DNA from: Rhea pennata
Lineage: Eukaryota; Chordata; Aves; Rheiformes; Rheidae
Direction: 5' to 3'
Assembly: GCF_028389875.1 (NCBI RefSeq)
Contig: NC_084663.1
Location: 212,443,876 to 212,507,875 of the forward strand
Length of the DNA: 64,000 bases
Positions 47,163 through 61,685 of the stretch are shown here, piece after piece. Position 1 is the stretch's first letter. Every line of letters starts with the position of its first letter. The notes under the pieces were generated by a model that did not search any database, was not told the DNA's origin, and saw nothing but the letters and a program-made list of their open reading frames with translations. Position numbers and translations under genes: made by a program.

Positions 47163-49571
47163 CCACCTGAATGGGGGTGGATAAAGGATCGGAATATTGG
47201 TGAAGCTGTGCTGAAACAACTGCTGAGAGCAGTGTCAGTCCCCTGCTTTCCTGGCGGAATTTGTCGGACCCTAGAAAGCCTCAGGAGAAGCACTAAACAA
47301 AGAAGCTTCCTCAAAGGTCCTCCAACACGCAAGCTCTTTGCCTGTCTCAGTGCCTGGGACACTCTTGATCCTTCCATGCTGCCAGAAAGGAGCCCGGCCA
47401 AGTCCAGGGTCCCAAACACATCCTGTAACCAGGCTTAGGGAGATCAGGTCTGTGCCAGGGTCCCTGGCAGACCAATGAGCCATGGAGAGAGCTCTGGGCA
47501 CTGAGGTGCTGAGGCCGGGAGTCACGCTGCGCAGCTCACTCTTGGGGCATCCCGAGCCCTGAGCTTACCCTGGGCCAGCCTCCCTGGGAAGAGGCCATCA
47601 GCAGGCACTGCAGGTGAGCAGATGTCTGCTGAGGACACCTCATGTTCCGCGGACTCGTGGCTCCGAGCCCTGTCCTGGAGACAGCATGGTCTGGCTTTCA
47701 TCCACCCGACTTTTCCCGTGGAGAAAGACATCTCATACCAAAAGTGTGCATAGGGCTGGCTGTAGCCACAGACCTGGAAAAGCTGCTGCTGCATGGGTCT
47801 TCTGCTGCGGGAAGACCACCTCTGTGTATGCATAGGAGCCGGGCATGAAAGCTGGTGAGTGCCTCACCAGACTCACAGATCGCAGGGCAGTTGGGTTAGA
47901 AAAGACATCTGGAGTTCATCTAGTCCAACTCTGCCCAAGCAGGGTCACCAAGAGCAGGCTGCCCAGGACCCTGTCTGGTCAGGCTGTGAATATCTTCAAG
48001 CATGGAGATTTCACAACCTCTCAAGACAACCTGTTCCAGGGATCAGTCACCGTCACAGGAAAGAGTTTTCTAGTGTTCAAGCAGAACTCCGTATGTTCCA
48101 GTTTATGCCTGTTGCCTCTTGTCCTATCACAGGGCAACGCTGAGAAGAGCCTGGCCCTGTCCTCTTTACGCTCTCCCTTCAGATACTTCTACACACTGAT
48201 AAGCTCGCTCAGCCTTTTCTTCTCCAGGCTGAACAGTCCCAACTCTCTCCTCATGAGAGATGCTCCAGTCTCTTCATCACCTTAGTAGCCTTTTGCTGAA
48301 CTCACTCCAGTAGCCCCCTTGTACTGGAGAGCCCAGGACTGGAAACAGCACTCCAGGTGTGGCCTCACCACAGGAAGGATCACCTCCCTCAGCTTGCTGG
48401 CAACACTCCCCCGAACGTAGCCCAGGATGCCATTGGCCTTTGTTGCCACAAGAGCCCAATGCTGGCTCACGGTCAACTTGTTGTGCACCAGGACAAGGAA
48501 TAGTGCAAGAAATGCACCCCACAAAAGGAGGACTGTTGAGCAAGGGCGGTTTTCAAGTGCTCAGAAACCGCCCTCGCATCACCCTGGCCAGACAGCTAGA
48601 AGAGCTGGGAGCATCCAGAAGGAGCTGAGGCCTCCTAGCAAGACCAGGTGCCCCCAACAGAGGGAACAGCCAGAGCCCAAGTGCTACTGGGGCTAGGCAC
48701 AGGCTGAGGCAGCTGCGAGGCCCAGAGCCTGCCCAGCTCTCGGCAGCAGATGTGCTGGGAGCAGGGAGCACAAGCGCTCTTCTATCCCTGGTAGTTTGGA
48801 GTCAGCAAGACCAGGAGGAGGACGTTAGAGAATCACAGAATGGTTGAGGTTGATGGAAGGGACCTCTGGAGATCATCTAGTCCAACCTCCCTGCTCAAGC
48901 AGAGTCACCTGGAGCACATTGCACAGGATCACGTCCAGGCAGGTTTTGAATATCTCCAGACAAGGAGACTCCACAACCTCTCTGGGCAACCTGCTCCAGG
49001 GCTCCATCACTTCTCGCAGGGAAGAAATTCCCCCTCACCTTCAGGTGGAACTTCCTGTGCTTCAATTTCTGCCCATTGCAGAAATGCTGCTGACCTGCTG
49101 GCAACACTCTTTCCAATGCACCCCAGGAGACCACTGGCCTTCCTGGCCACAAGCCATGCTGGCTCATGGTCAACTTGCCATCCACCAGCACTCCCAGCTC
49201 CTCCTCTGCAGAGCTGCTCTCCACAAGGCCAGCCCCCAGCTCGGACTGGCAAAACTCTTCCCAATGCACCCCAGGAGACCACTGGCCTTCCTGGCCACAA
49301 GCCATGCTGGCTCATGGCCAACTTGCCATCTACCAGCACTCCCAGCTCCTTCTCTGCAGAGCTGCTCTCCACAAGGGCAGACCCCAGCTTGGGCTGATGC
49401 CCATGGTTATTTCTCCCTAGGTGCAGGGCCCTCCACTTGCCCTTGTTGAACCTCAGGAGGTTCCTCTCCGCCCAACTCTCCAGCCTGTCCAGGTCTCTCT
49501 GGATGGCAGCACAGCCCTCAGGGGTGTCAGCCACTCCTCCCAGCTTGGCATCATCAGCAAACTAAACAATG

Positions 49572-49644
49572 TGTTTCTGCCCGGTCTCGAACCGGGGACC
49601 TTTCGCGTGTGAGGCGAATGTGATAACCACTACACTACAGAAAC
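49572..49644 (-). tRNA. tRNA-Val (CAC), array unit 6
   Basis: Identical gene, anticodon CAC, in a 2482-bp unit (49006-51487). Unit markers: CCCAATGCT near 50939, GGGCAGTTTT near 51029 and GCTGAAAAGAG near 50622. The same three are found together again in unit 11. Confidence 0.96.
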
Positions 49645-52053
49645 CCACCTGAATGGGGGTGGATAAAGGATCGGAATATTGGTGAAGCTGTGCTGAAACA
49701 ACTGCTGAGAGCAGTGTCAGTCCCCTGCTTTCCTGGCGGAATTTGTCGGACCCTAGAAAGCCTCAGGAGAAGCACTAAACAAAGAAGCTTCCTCAAAGGT
49801 CCTCCAACACGCAAGCTCTTTGCCTGTCTCAGTGCCTGGGACACTCTTGATCCTTCCATGCTGCCAGAAAGGAGCCCGGCCAAGTCCAGGGTCCCAAACA
49901 CATCCTGTAACCAGGCTTAGGGAGATCAGGTCTGTGCCAGGGTCCCTGGCAGACCAATGAGCCATGGAGAGAGCTCTGGGCACTGAGGTGCTGAGGCCGG
50001 GAGTCACGCTGCGCAGCTCACTCTTGGGGCATCCCGAGCCCTGAGCTTACCCTGGGCCAGCCTCCCTGGGAAGAGGCCATCAGCAGGCACTGCAGGTGAG
50101 CAGATGTCTGCTGAGGACACCTCATGTTCCGCGGACTCGTGGCTCCGAGCCCTGTCCTGGAGACAGCATGGTCTGGCTTTCATCCACCCGACTTTTCCCG
50201 TGGAGAAAGACATCTCATACCAAAAGTGTGCATACGGCTGGCTGTAGCCACAGACCTGGAAAAGCTGCTGCTGCATGGGTCTTCTGCTGCGGGAAGACCA
50301 CCTCTGTGTATGCATAGGAGCCGGGCATGAAAGCTGGTGAGTGCCTCACCAGACTCACAGATCGCAGGGCAGTTGGGTTAGAAAAGACATCTGGAGTTCA
50401 TCTAGTCCAACTCTGCCCAAGCAGGGTCACCAAGAGCAGGCTGCCCAGGACCCTGTCTGGTCAGGCTGTGAATATCTTCAAGCATGGAGATTTCACAACC
50501 TCTCAAGACAACCTGTTCCAGGGATCAGTCACCGTCACAGGAAAGAGTTTTCTAGTGTTCAAGCAGAACTCCGTATGTTCCAGTTTATGCCTGTTGCCTC
50601 TTGTCCTATCACAGGGCAACGCTGAAAAGAGCCTGGCCCTGTCCTCTTTACGCTCTCCCTTCAGATACTTCTACACACTGATAAGCTCGCTCAGCCTTTT
50701 CTTCTCCAGGCTGAACAGTCCCAACTCTCTCCTCATGAGAGATGCTCCAGTCTCTTCATCACCTTAGTAGCCTTTTGCTGAACTCACTCCAGTAGCCCCC
50801 TTGTACTGGAGAGCCCAGGACTGGAAACAGCACTCCAGGTGTGGCCTCACCACAGGAAGGATCACCTCCCTCAGCTTGCTGGCAACACTCCCCCGAACGT
50901 AGCCCAGGATGCCATTGGCCTTTGTTGCCACAAGAGCCCAATGCTGGCTCACGGTCAACTTGTTGTGCACCAGGACAAGGAATAGTGCAAGAAATGCACC
51001 CCACAAAAGGAGGACTGTTGAGCAAGGGCAGTTTTCAAGTGCTCAGAAACCGCCCTCGCATCACCCTGGCCAGACAGCTAGAAGAGCTGGGAGCATCCAG
51101 AAGGAGCTGAGGCCTCCTAGCAAGACCAGGTGCCCCCAACAGAGGGAACAGCCAGAGCCCAAGTGCTACTGGGGCTAGGCACAGGCTGAGGCAGCTGCGA
51201 GGCCCAGAGCCTGCCCAGCTCTCGGCAGCAGATGTGCTGGGAGCAGGGAGCACAAGCGCTCTTCTATCCCTGGTAGTTTGGAGTCAGCAAGACCAGGAGG
51301 AGGACGTTAGAGAATCACAGAATGGTTGAGGTTGATGGAAGGGACCTCTGGAGATCATCTAGTCCAACCTCCCTGCTCAAGCAGAGTCACCTGGAGCACA
51401 TTGCACAGGATCACGTCCAGGCAGGTTTTGAATATCTCCAGACAAGGAGACTCCACAACCTCTCTGGGCAACCTGCTCCAGGGCTCCATCACTTCTCGCA
51501 GGGAAGAAATTCCCCCTCACCTTCAGGTGGAACTTCCTGTGCTTCAATTTCTGCCCATTGCAGAAATGCTGCTGACCTGCTGGCAACACTCTTTCCAATG
51601 CACCCCAGGAGACCACTGGCCTTCCTGGCCACAAGCCATGCTGGCTCATGGTCAACTTGCCATCCACCAGCACTCCCAGCTCCTCCTCTGCAGAGCTGCT
51701 CTCCACAAGGCCAGCCCCCAGCTCGGACTGGCAAAACTCTTCCCAATGCACCCCAGGAGACCACTGGCCTTCCTGGCCACAAGCCATGCTGGCTCATGGC
51801 CAACTTGCCATCTACCAGCACTCCCAGCTCCTTCTCTGCAGAGCTGCTCTCCACAAGGGCAGACCCCAGCTTGGGCTGATGCCCATGGTTATTTCTCCCT
51901 AGGTGCAGGGCCCTCCACTTGCCCTTGTTGAACCTCAGGAGGTTCCTCTCCGCCCAACTCTCCAGCCTGTCCAGGTCTCTCTGGATGGCAGCACAGCCCT
52001 CAGGGGTGTCAGCCACTCCTCCCAGCTTGGCATCATCAGCAAACTAAACAATG

Positions 52054-52126
52054 TGTTTCTGCCCGGTCTCGAACCGGGGACCTTTCGCGTGTGAGGCGAA
52101 TGTGATAACCACTACACTACAGAAAC
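52054..52126 (-). tRNA. tRNA-Val (CAC), array unit 7
   Basis: Identical gene, anticodon CAC, unit 51488-53969. Unit markers: CTGCACAGCTC with A at 52495, GCATAGGGC near 52716, GCTGAAAAGAG near 53103 and GGTCAGCTTG near 53438. Except for the GCATAGGGC site they recur in unit 9. Confidence 0.96.
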
Positions 52127-54535
52127 CCACCTGAATGGGGGTGGATAAAGGATCGGAATATTGGTGAAGCTGTGCTGAAACAACTGCTGAGAGCAGTGTC
52201 AGTCCCCTGCTTTCCTGGCGGAATTTGTCGGACCCTAGAAAGCCTCAGGAGAAGCACTAAACAAAGAAGCTTCCTCAAAGGTCCTCCAACACGCAAGCTC
52301 TTTGCCTGTCTCAGTGCCTGGGACACTCTTGATCCTTCCATGCTGCCAGAAAGGAGCCCGGCCAAGTCCAGGGTCCCAAACACATCCTGTAACCAGGCTT
52401 AGGGAGATCAGGTCTGTGCCAGGGTCCCTGGCAGACCAATGAGCCATGGAGAGAGCTCTGGGCACTGAGGTGCTGAGGCCGGGAGTCACGCTGCACAGCT
52501 CACTCTTGGGGCATCCCGAGCCCTGAGCTTACCCTGGGCCAGCCTCCCTGGGAAGAGGCCATCAGCAGGCACTGCAGGTGAGCAGATGTCTGCTGAGGAC
52601 ACCTCATGTTCCGCGGACTCGTGGCTCCGAGCCCTGTCCTGGAGACAGCATGGTCTGGCTTTCATCCACCCGACTTTTCCCGTGGAGAAAGACATCTCAT
52701 ACCAAAAGTGTGCATAGGGCTGGCTGTAGCCACAGACCTGGAAAAGCTGCTGCTGCATGGGTCTTCTGCTGCGGGAAGACCACCTCTGTGTATGCATAGG
52801 AGCCGGGCATGAAAGCTGGTGAGTGCCTCACCAGACTCACAGATCGCAGGGCAGTTGGGTTAGAAAAGACATCTGGAGTTCATCTAGTCCAACTCTGCCC
52901 AAGCAGGGTCACCAAGAGCAGGCTGCCCAGGACCCTGTCTGGTCAGGCTGTGAATATCTTCAAGCATGGAGATTTCACAACCTCTCAAGACAACCTGTTC
53001 CAGGGATCAGTCACCGTCACAGGAAAGAGTTTTCTAGTGTTCAAGCAGAACTCCGTATGTTCCAGTTTATGCCTGTTGCCTCTTGTCCTATCACAGGGCA
53101 ACGCTGAAAAGAGCCTGGCCCTGTCCTCTTTACGCTCTCCCTTCAGATACTTCTACACACTGATAAGCTCGCTCAGCCTTTTCTTCTCCAGGCTGAACAG
53201 TCCCAACTCTCTCCTCATGAGAGATGCTCCAGTCTCTTCATCACCTTAGTAGCCTTTTGCTGAACTCACTCCAGTAGCCCCCTTGTACTGGAGAGCCCAG
53301 GACTGGAAACAGCACTCCAGGTGTGGCCTCACCACAGGAAGGATCACCTCCCTCAGCTTGCTGGCAACACTCCCCCGAACGTAGCCCAGGATGCCATTGG
53401 CCTTTGTTGCCACAAGAGCCCATTGCTGGCTCACGGTCAGCTTGTTGTGCACCAGGACAAGGAATAGTGCAAGAAATGCACCCCACAAAAGGAGGACTGT
53501 TGAGCAAGGGCGGTTTTCAAGTGCTCAGAAACCGCCCTCGCATCACCCTGGCCAGACAGCTAGAAGAGCTGGGAGCATCCAGAAGGAGCTGAGGCCTCCT
53601 AGCAAGACCAGGTGCCCCCAACAGAGGGAACAGCCAGAGCCCAAGTGCTACTGGGGCTAGGCACAGGCTGAGGCAGCTGCGAGGCCCAGAGCCTGCCCAG
53701 CTCTCGGCAGCAGATGTGCTGGGAGCAGGGAGCACAAGCGCTCTTCTATCCCTGGTAGTTTGGAGTCAGCAAGACCAGGAGGAGGACGTTAGAGAATCAC
53801 AGAATGGTTGAGGTTGATGGAAGGGACCTCTGGAGATCATCTAGTCCAACCTCCCTGCTCAAGCAGAGTCACCTGGAGCACATTGCACAGGATCACGTCC
53901 AGGCAGGTTTTGAATATCTCCAGACAAGGAGACTCCACAACCTCTCTGGGCAACCTGCTCCAGGGCTCCATCACTTCTCGCAGGGAAGAAATTCCCCCTC
54001 ACCTTCAGGTGGAACTTCCTGTGCTTCAATTTCTGCCCATTGCAGAAATGCTGCTGACCTGCTGGCAACACTCTTTCCAATGCACCCCAGGAGACCACTG
54101 GCCTTCCTGGCCACAAGCCATGCTGGCTCATGGTCAACTTGCCATCCACCAGCACTCCCAGCTCCTCCTCTGCAGAGCTGCTCTCCACAAGGCCAGCCCC
54201 CAGCTCGGACTGGCAAAACTCTTCCCAATGCACCCCAGGAGACCACTGGCCTTCCTGGCCACAAGCCATGCTGGCTCATGGCCAACTTGCCATCTACCAG
54301 CACTCCCAGCTCCTTCTCTGCAGAGCTGCTCTCCACAAGGGCAGACCCCAGCTTGGGCTGATGCCCATGGTTATTTCTCCCTAGGTGCAGGGCCCTCCAC
54401 TTGCCCTTGTTGAACCTCAGGAGGTTCCTCTCCGCCCAACTCTCCAGCCTGTCCAGGTCTCTCTGGATGGCAGCACAGCCCTCAGGGGTGTCAGCCACTC
54501 CTCCCAGCTTGGCATCATCAGCAAACTAAACAATG

Positions 54536-54608
54536 TGTTTCTGCCCGGTCTCGAACCGGGGACCTTTCGCGTGTGAGGCGAATGTGATAACCACTACACT
54601 ACAGAAAC
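54536..54608 (-). tRNA. tRNA-Val (CAC), array unit 8
   Basis: Identical gene, anticodon CAC, unit 53970-56451. Like units 4 and 10, the end of the unit has ATCTT, CACGGGAAGG and CTCCGAACG and precedes a shortened unit; it also shares GGTCACC (about 55491) with units 2 and 10. Confidence 0.96.
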
Positions 54609-56869
54609 CCACCTGAATGGGGGTGGATAAAGGATCGGAATATTGGTGAAGCTGTGCTGAAACAACTGCTGAGAGCAGTGTCAGTCCCCTGCTTTCCTGG
54701 CGGAATTTGTCGGACCCTAGAAAGCCTCAGGAGAAGCACTAAACAAAGAAGCTTCCTCAAAGGTCCTCCAACACGCAAGCTCTTTGCCTGTCTCAGTGCC
54801 TGGGACACTCTTGATCCTTCCATGCTGCCAGAAAGGAGCCCGGCCAAGTCCAGGGTCCCAAACACATCCTGTAACCAGGCTTAGGGAGATCAGGTCTGTG
54901 CCAGGGTCCCTGGCAGACCAATGAGCCATGGAGAGAGCTCTGGGCACTGAGGTGCTGAGGCCGGGAGTCACGCTGCGCAGCTCACTCTTGGGGCATCCCG
55001 AGCCCTGAGCTTACCCTGGGCCAGCCTCCCTGGGAAGAGGCCATCAGCAGGCACTGCAGGTGAGCAGATGTCTGCTGAGGACACCTCATGTTCCGCGGAC
55101 TCGTGGCTCCGAGCCCTGTCCTGGAGACAGCATGGTCTGGCTTTCATCCACCCGACTTTTCCCGTGGAGAAAGACATCTCATACCAAAAGTGTGCATACG
55201 GCTGGCTGTAGCCACAGACCTGGAAAAGCTGCTGCTGCATGGGTCTTCTGCTGCGGGAAGACCACCTCTGTGTATGCATAGGAGCCGGGCATGAAAGCTG
55301 GTGAGTGCCTCACCAGACTCACAGATCGCAGGGCAGTTGGGTTAGAAAAGACATCTGGAGTTCATCTAGTCCAACTCTGCCCAAGCAGGGTCACCAAGAG
55401 CAGGCTGCCCAGGACCCTGTCTGGTCAGGCTGTGAATATCTTCAAGCATGGAGATTTCACAACCTCTCAAGACAACCTGTTCCAGGGATCGGTCACCGTC
55501 ACAGGAAAGAGTTTTCTAGTGTTCAAGCAGAACTCCGTATGTTCCAGTTTATGCCTGTTGCCTCTTGTCCTATCACAGGGCAACGCTGAGAAGAGCCTGG
55601 CCCTGTCCTCTTTACGCTCTCCCTTCAGATACTTCTACACACTGATAAGCTCGCTCAGCCTTTTCTTCTCCAGGCTGAACAGTCCCAACTCTCTCCTCAT
55701 GAGAGATGCTCCAGTCTCTTCATCATCTTAGTAGCCTTTTGCTGAACTCACTCCAGTAGCCCCCTTGTACTGGAGAGCCCAGGACTGGAAACAGCACTCC
55801 AGGTGTGGCCTCACCACGGGAAGGATCACCTCCCTCAGCTTGCTGGCAACACTCCTCCGAACGTAGCCCAGGATGCCATTGGCCTTTGTTGCCACAAGAG
55901 CCCATTGCTGGCTCACGGTCAACTTGTTGTGCACCAGGACAAGGAATAGTGCAAGAAATGCACCCCACAAAAGGAGGACTGTTGAGCAAGGGCGGTTTTC
56001 AAGTGCTCAGAAACCGCCCTCGCATCACCCTGGCCAGACAGCTAGAAGAGCTGGGAGCATCCAGAAGGAGCTGAGGCCTCCTAGCAAGACCAGGTGCCCC
56101 CAACAGAGGGAACAGCCAGAGCCCAAGTGCTACTGGGGCTAGGCACAGGCTGAGGCAGCTGCGAGGCCCAGAGCCTGCCCAGCTCTCGGCAGCAGATGTG
56201 CTGGGAGCAGGGAGCACAAGCGCTCTTCTATCCCTGGTAGTTTGGAGTCAGCAAGACCAGGAGGAGGACGTTAGAGAATCACAGAATGGTTGAGGTTGAT
56301 GGAAGGGACCTCTGGAGATCATCTAGTCCAACCTCCCTGCTCAAGCAGAGTCACCTGGAGCACATTGCACAGGATCACGTCCAGGCAGGTTTTGAATATC
56401 TCCAGACAAGGAGACTCCACAACCTCTCTGGGCAACCTGCTCCAGGGCTCCATCACTTCTTGCAGGGAAGAAATTCCCCCTCACCTTCAGGTGGAACTTC
56501 CTGTGCTTCAATTTCTGCCCATTGCAGAAATGCTGCTGACCTGCTGGCAACACTCTTTCCAATGCACCCCAGGAGACCACTGGCCTTCCTGGCCACAAGC
56601 CATGCTGGCTCATGGCCAACTTGCCATCTACCAGCACTCCCAGCTCCTTCTCTGCAGAGCTGCTCTCCACAAGGGCAGACCCCAGCTTGGGCTGGTGCCC
56701 ATGGTTATTTCTTCCTAGGTGCAGGGCCCTCCACTTGCCCTTGTTGAACCTCAGGAGGTTCCTCTCCGCCCAACTCTCCAGCCTGTCCAGGTCTCTCTGA
56801 ATGGCAGCACAGCCCTCAGGGGTGTCAGCCACTCCTCCCAGCTTGGCATCATCAGCAAACTAAACAATG

Positions 56870-56942
56870 TGTTTCTGCCCGGTCTCGAACCGGGGACCTT
56901 TCGCGTGTGAGGCGAATGTGATAACCACTACACTACAGAAAC
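56870..56942 (-). tRNA. tRNA-Val (CAC), array unit 9 (short unit)
   Basis: Identical gene, anticodon CAC, in a 2334-bp unit (56452-58785). Private change CTTGCAGGG at about 56461; CTTCCTAGG before the tRNA is shared with unit 11. A at 57311 and GGTCAGCTTG near 58254 are shared with unit 7. Confidence 0.96.
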
Positions 56943-59351
56943 CCACCTGAATGGGGGTGGATAAAGGATCGGAATATTGGTGAAGCTGTGCTGAAACAAC
57001 TGCTGAGAGCAGTGTCAGTCCCCTGCTTTCCTGGCGGAATTTGTCGGACCCTAGAAAGCCTCAGGAGAAGCACTAAACAAAGAAGCTTCCTCAAAGGTCC
57101 TCCAACACGCAAGCTCTTTGCCTGTCTCAGTGCCTGGGACACTCTTGATCCTTCCATGCTGCCAGAAAGGAGCCCGGCCAAGTCCAGGGTCCCAAACACA
57201 TCCTGTAACCAGGCTTAGGGAGATCAGGTCTGTGCCAGGGTCCCTGGCAGACCAATGAGCCATGGAGAGAGCTCTGGGCACTGAGGTGCTGAGGCCGGGA
57301 GTCACGCTGCACAGCTCACTCTTGGGGCATCCCGAGCCCTGAGCTTACCCTGGGCCAGCCTCCCTGGGAAGAGGCCATCAGCAGGCACTGCAGGTGAGCA
57401 GATGTCTGCTGAGGACACCTCATGTTCCGCGGACTCGTGGCTCCGAGCCCTGTCCTGGAGACAGCATGGTCTGGCTTTCATCCACCCGACTTTTCCCGTG
57501 GAGAAAGACATCTCATACCAAAAGTGTGCATACGGCTGGCTGTAGCCACAGACCTGGAAAAGCTGCTGCTGCATGGGTCTTCTGCTGCGGGAAGACCACC
57601 TCTGTGTATGCATAGGAGCCGGGCATGAAAGCTGGTGAGTGCCTCACCAGACTCACAGATCGCAGGGCAGTTGGGTTAGAAAAGACATCTGGAGTTCATC
57701 TAGTCCAACTCTGCCCAAGCAGGGTCACCAAGAGCAGGCTGCCCAGGACCCTGTCTGGTCAGGCTGTGAATATCTTCAAGCATGGAGATTTCACAACCTC
57801 TCAAGACAACCTGTTCCAGGGATCAGTCACCGTCACAGGAAAGAGTTTTCTAGTGTTCAAGCAGAACTCCGTATGTTCCAGTTTATGCCTGTTGCCTCTT
57901 GTCCTATCACAGGGCAACGCTGAAAAGAGCCTGGCCCTGTCCTCTTTACGCTCTCCCTTCAGATACTTCTACACACTGATAAGCTCGCTCAGCCTTTTCT
58001 TCTCCAGGCTGAACAGTCCCAACTCTCTCCTCATGAGAGATGCTCCAGTCTCTTCATCACCTTAGTAGCCTTTTGCTGAACTCACTCCAGTAGCCCCCTT
58101 GTACTGGAGAGCCCAGGACTGGAAACAGCACTCCAGGTGTGGCCTCACCACAGGAAGGATCACCTCCCTCAGCTTGCTGGCAACACTCCCCCGAACGTAG
58201 CCCAGGATGCCATTGGCCTTTGTTGCCACAAGAGCCCATTGCTGGCTCACGGTCAGCTTGTTGTGCACCAGGACAAGGAATAGTGCAAGAAATGCACCCC
58301 ACAAAAGGAGGACTGTTGAGCAAGGGCGGTTTTCAAGTGCTCAGAAACCGCCCTCGCATCACCCTGGCCAGACAGCTAGAAGAGCTGGGAGCATCCAGAA
58401 GGAGCTGAGGCCTCCTAGCAAGACCAGGTGCCCCCAACAGAGGGAACAGCCAGAGCCCAAGTGCTACTGGGGCTAGGCACAGGCTGAGGCAGCTGCGAGG
58501 CCCAGAGCCTGCCCAGCTCTCGGCAGCAGATGTGCTGGGAGCAGGGAGCACAAGCGCTCTTCTATCCCTGGTAGTTTGGAGTCAGCAAGACCAGGAGGAG
58601 GACGTTAGAGAATCACAGAATGGTTGAGGTTGATGGAAGGGACCTCTGGAGATCATCTAGTCCAACCTCCCTGCTCAAGCAGAGTCACCTGGAGCACATT
58701 GCACAGGATCACGTCCAGGCAGGTTTTGAATATCTCCAGACAAGGAGACTCCACAACCTCTCTGGGCAACCTGCTCCAGGGCTCCATCACTTCTCGCAGG
58801 GAAGAAATTCCCCCTCACCTTCAGGTGGAACTTCCTGTGCTTCAATTTCTGCCCATTGCAGAAATGCTGCTGACCTGCTGGCAACACTCTTTCCAATGCA
58901 CCCCAGGAGACCACTGGCCTTCCTGGCCACAAGCCATGCTGGCTCATGGTCAACTTGCCATCCACCAGCACTCCCAGCTCCTCCTCTGCAGAGCTGCTCT
59001 CCACAAGGCCAGCCCCCAGCTCGGACTGGCAAAACTCTTCCCAATGCACCCCAGGAGACCACTGGCCTTCCTGGCCACAAGCCATGCTGGCTCATGGCCA
59101 ACTTGCCATCTACCAGCACTCCCAGCTCCTTCTCTGCAGAGCTGCTCTCCACAAGGGCAGACCCCAGCTTGGGCTGATGCCCATGGTTATTTCTCCCTAG
59201 GTGCAGGGCCCTCCACTTGCCCTTGTTGAACCTCAGGAGGTTCCTCTCCGCCCAACTCTCCAGCCTGTCCAGGTCTCTCTGGATGGCAGCACAGCCCTCA
59301 GGGGTGTCAGCCACTCCTCCCAGCTTGGCATCATCAGCAAACTAAACAATG

Positions 59352-59424
59352 TGTTTCTGCCCGGTCTCGAACCGGGGACCTTTCGCGTGTGAGGCGAATG
59401 TGATAACCACTACACTACAGAAAC
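59352..59424 (-). tRNA. tRNA-Val (CAC), array unit 10
   Basis: Identical gene, anticodon CAC, unit 58786-61267. Markers: GCATAGGGC near 60014, GGTCACC near 60307, and the ATCTT/CACGGGAAGG/CTCCGAACG group at the unit end, again followed by a short unit. Confidence 0.96.
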
Positions 59425-61685
59425 CCACCTGAATGGGGGTGGATAAAGGATCGGAATATTGGTGAAGCTGTGCTGAAACAACTGCTGAGAGCAGTGTCAG
59501 TCCCCTGCTTTCCTGGCGGAATTTGTCGGACCCTAGAAAGCCTCAGGAGAAGCACTAAACAAAGAAGCTTCCTCAAAGGTCCTCCAACACGCAAGCTCTT
59601 TGCCTGTCTCAGTGCCTGGGACACTCTTGATCCTTCCATGCTGCCAGAAAGGAGCCCGGCCAAGTCCAGGGTCCCAAACACATCCTGTAACCAGGCTTAG
59701 GGAGATCAGGTCTGTGCCAGGGTCCCTGGCAGACCAATGAGCCATGGAGAGAGCTCTGGGCACTGAGGTGCTGAGGCCGGGAGTCACGCTGCGCAGCTCA
59801 CTCTTGGGGCATCCCGAGCCCTGAGCTTACCCTGGGCCAGCCTCCCTGGGAAGAGGCCATCAGCAGGCACTGCAGGTGAGCAGATGTCTGCTGAGGACAC
59901 CTCATGTTCCGCGGACTCGTGGCTCCGAGCCCTGTCCTGGAGACAGCATGGTCTGGCTTTCATCCACCCGACTTTTCCCGTGGAGAAAGACATCTCATAC
60001 CAAAAGTGTGCATAGGGCTGGCTGTAGCCACAGACCTGGAAAAGCTGCTGCTGCATGGGTCTTCTGCTGCGGGAAGACCACCTCTGTGTATGCATAGGAG
60101 CCGGGCATGAAAGCTGGTGAGTGCCTCACCAGACTCACAGATCGCAGGGCAGTTGGGTTAGAAAAGACATCTGGAGTTCATCTAGTCCAACTCTGCCCAA
60201 GCAGGGTCACCAAGAGCAGGCTGCCCAGGACCCTGTCTGGTCAGGCTGTGAATATCTTCAAGCATGGAGATTTCACAACCTCTCAAGACAACCTGTTCCA
60301 GGGATCGGTCACCGTCACAGGAAAGAGTTTTCTAGTGTTCAAGCAGAACTCCGTATGTTCCAGTTTATGCCTGTTGCCTCTTGTCCTATCACAGGGCAAC
60401 GCTGAGAAGAGCCTGGCCCTGTCCTCTTTACGCTCTCCCTTCAGATACTTCTACACACTGATAAGCTCGCTCAGCCTTTTCTTCTCCAGGCTGAACAGTC
60501 CCAACTCTCTCCTCATGAGAGATGCTCCAGTCTCTTCATCATCTTAGTAGCCTTTTGCTGAACTCACTCCAGTAGCCCCCTTGTACTGGAGAGCCCAGGA
60601 CTGGAAACAGCACTCCAGGTGTGGCCTCACCACGGGAAGGATCACCTCCCTCAGCTTGCTGGCAACACTCCTCCGAACGTAGCCCAGGATGCCATTGGCC
60701 TTTGTTGCCACAAGAGCCCATTGCTGGCTCACGGTCAACTTGTTGTGCACCAGGACAAGGAATAGTGCAAGAAATGCACCCCACAAAAGGAGGACTGTTG
60801 AGCAAGGGCGGTTTTCAAGTGCTCAGAAACCGCCCTCGCATCACCCTGGCCAGACAGCTAGAAGAGCTGGGAGCATCCAGAAGGAGCTGAGGCCTCCTAG
60901 CAAGACCAGGTGCCCCCAACAGAGGGAACAGCCAGAGCCCAAGTGCTACTGGGGCTAGGCACAGGCTGAGGCAGCTGCGAGGCCCAGAGCCTGCCCAGCT
61001 CTCGGCAGCAGATGTGCTGGGAGCAGGGAGCACAAGCGCTCTTCTATCCCTGGTAGTTTGGAGTCAGCAAGACCAGGAGGAGGACGTTAGAGAATCACAG
61101 AATGGTTGAGGTTGATGGAAGGGACCTCTGGAGATCATCTAGTCCAACCTCCCTGCTCAAGCAGAGTCACCTGGAGCACATTGCACAGGATCACGTCCAG
61201 GCAGGTTTTGAATATCTCCAGACAAGGAGACTCCACAACCTCTCTGGGCAACCTGCTCCAGGGCTCCATCACTTCTCGCAGGGAAGAAATTCCCCCTCAC
61301 CTTCAGGTGGAACTTCCTGTGCTTCAATTTCTGCCCATTGCAGAAATGCTGCTGACCTGCTGGCAACACTCTTTCCAATGCACCCCAGGAGACCACTGGC
61401 CTTCCTGGCCACAAGCCATGCTGGCTCATGGCCAACTTGCCATCTACCAGCACTCCCAGCTCCTTCTCTGCAGAGCTGCTCTCCACAAGGGCAGACCCCA
61501 GCTTGGGCTGGTGCCCATGGTTATTTCTTCCTAGGTGCAGGGCCCTCCACTTGCCCTTGTTGAACCTCAGGAGGTTCCTCTCCGCCCAACTCTCCAGCCT
61601 GTCCAGGTCTCTCTGAATGGCAGCACAGCCCTCAGGGGTGTCAGCCACTCCTCCCAGCTTGGCATCATCAGCAAACTAAACAATG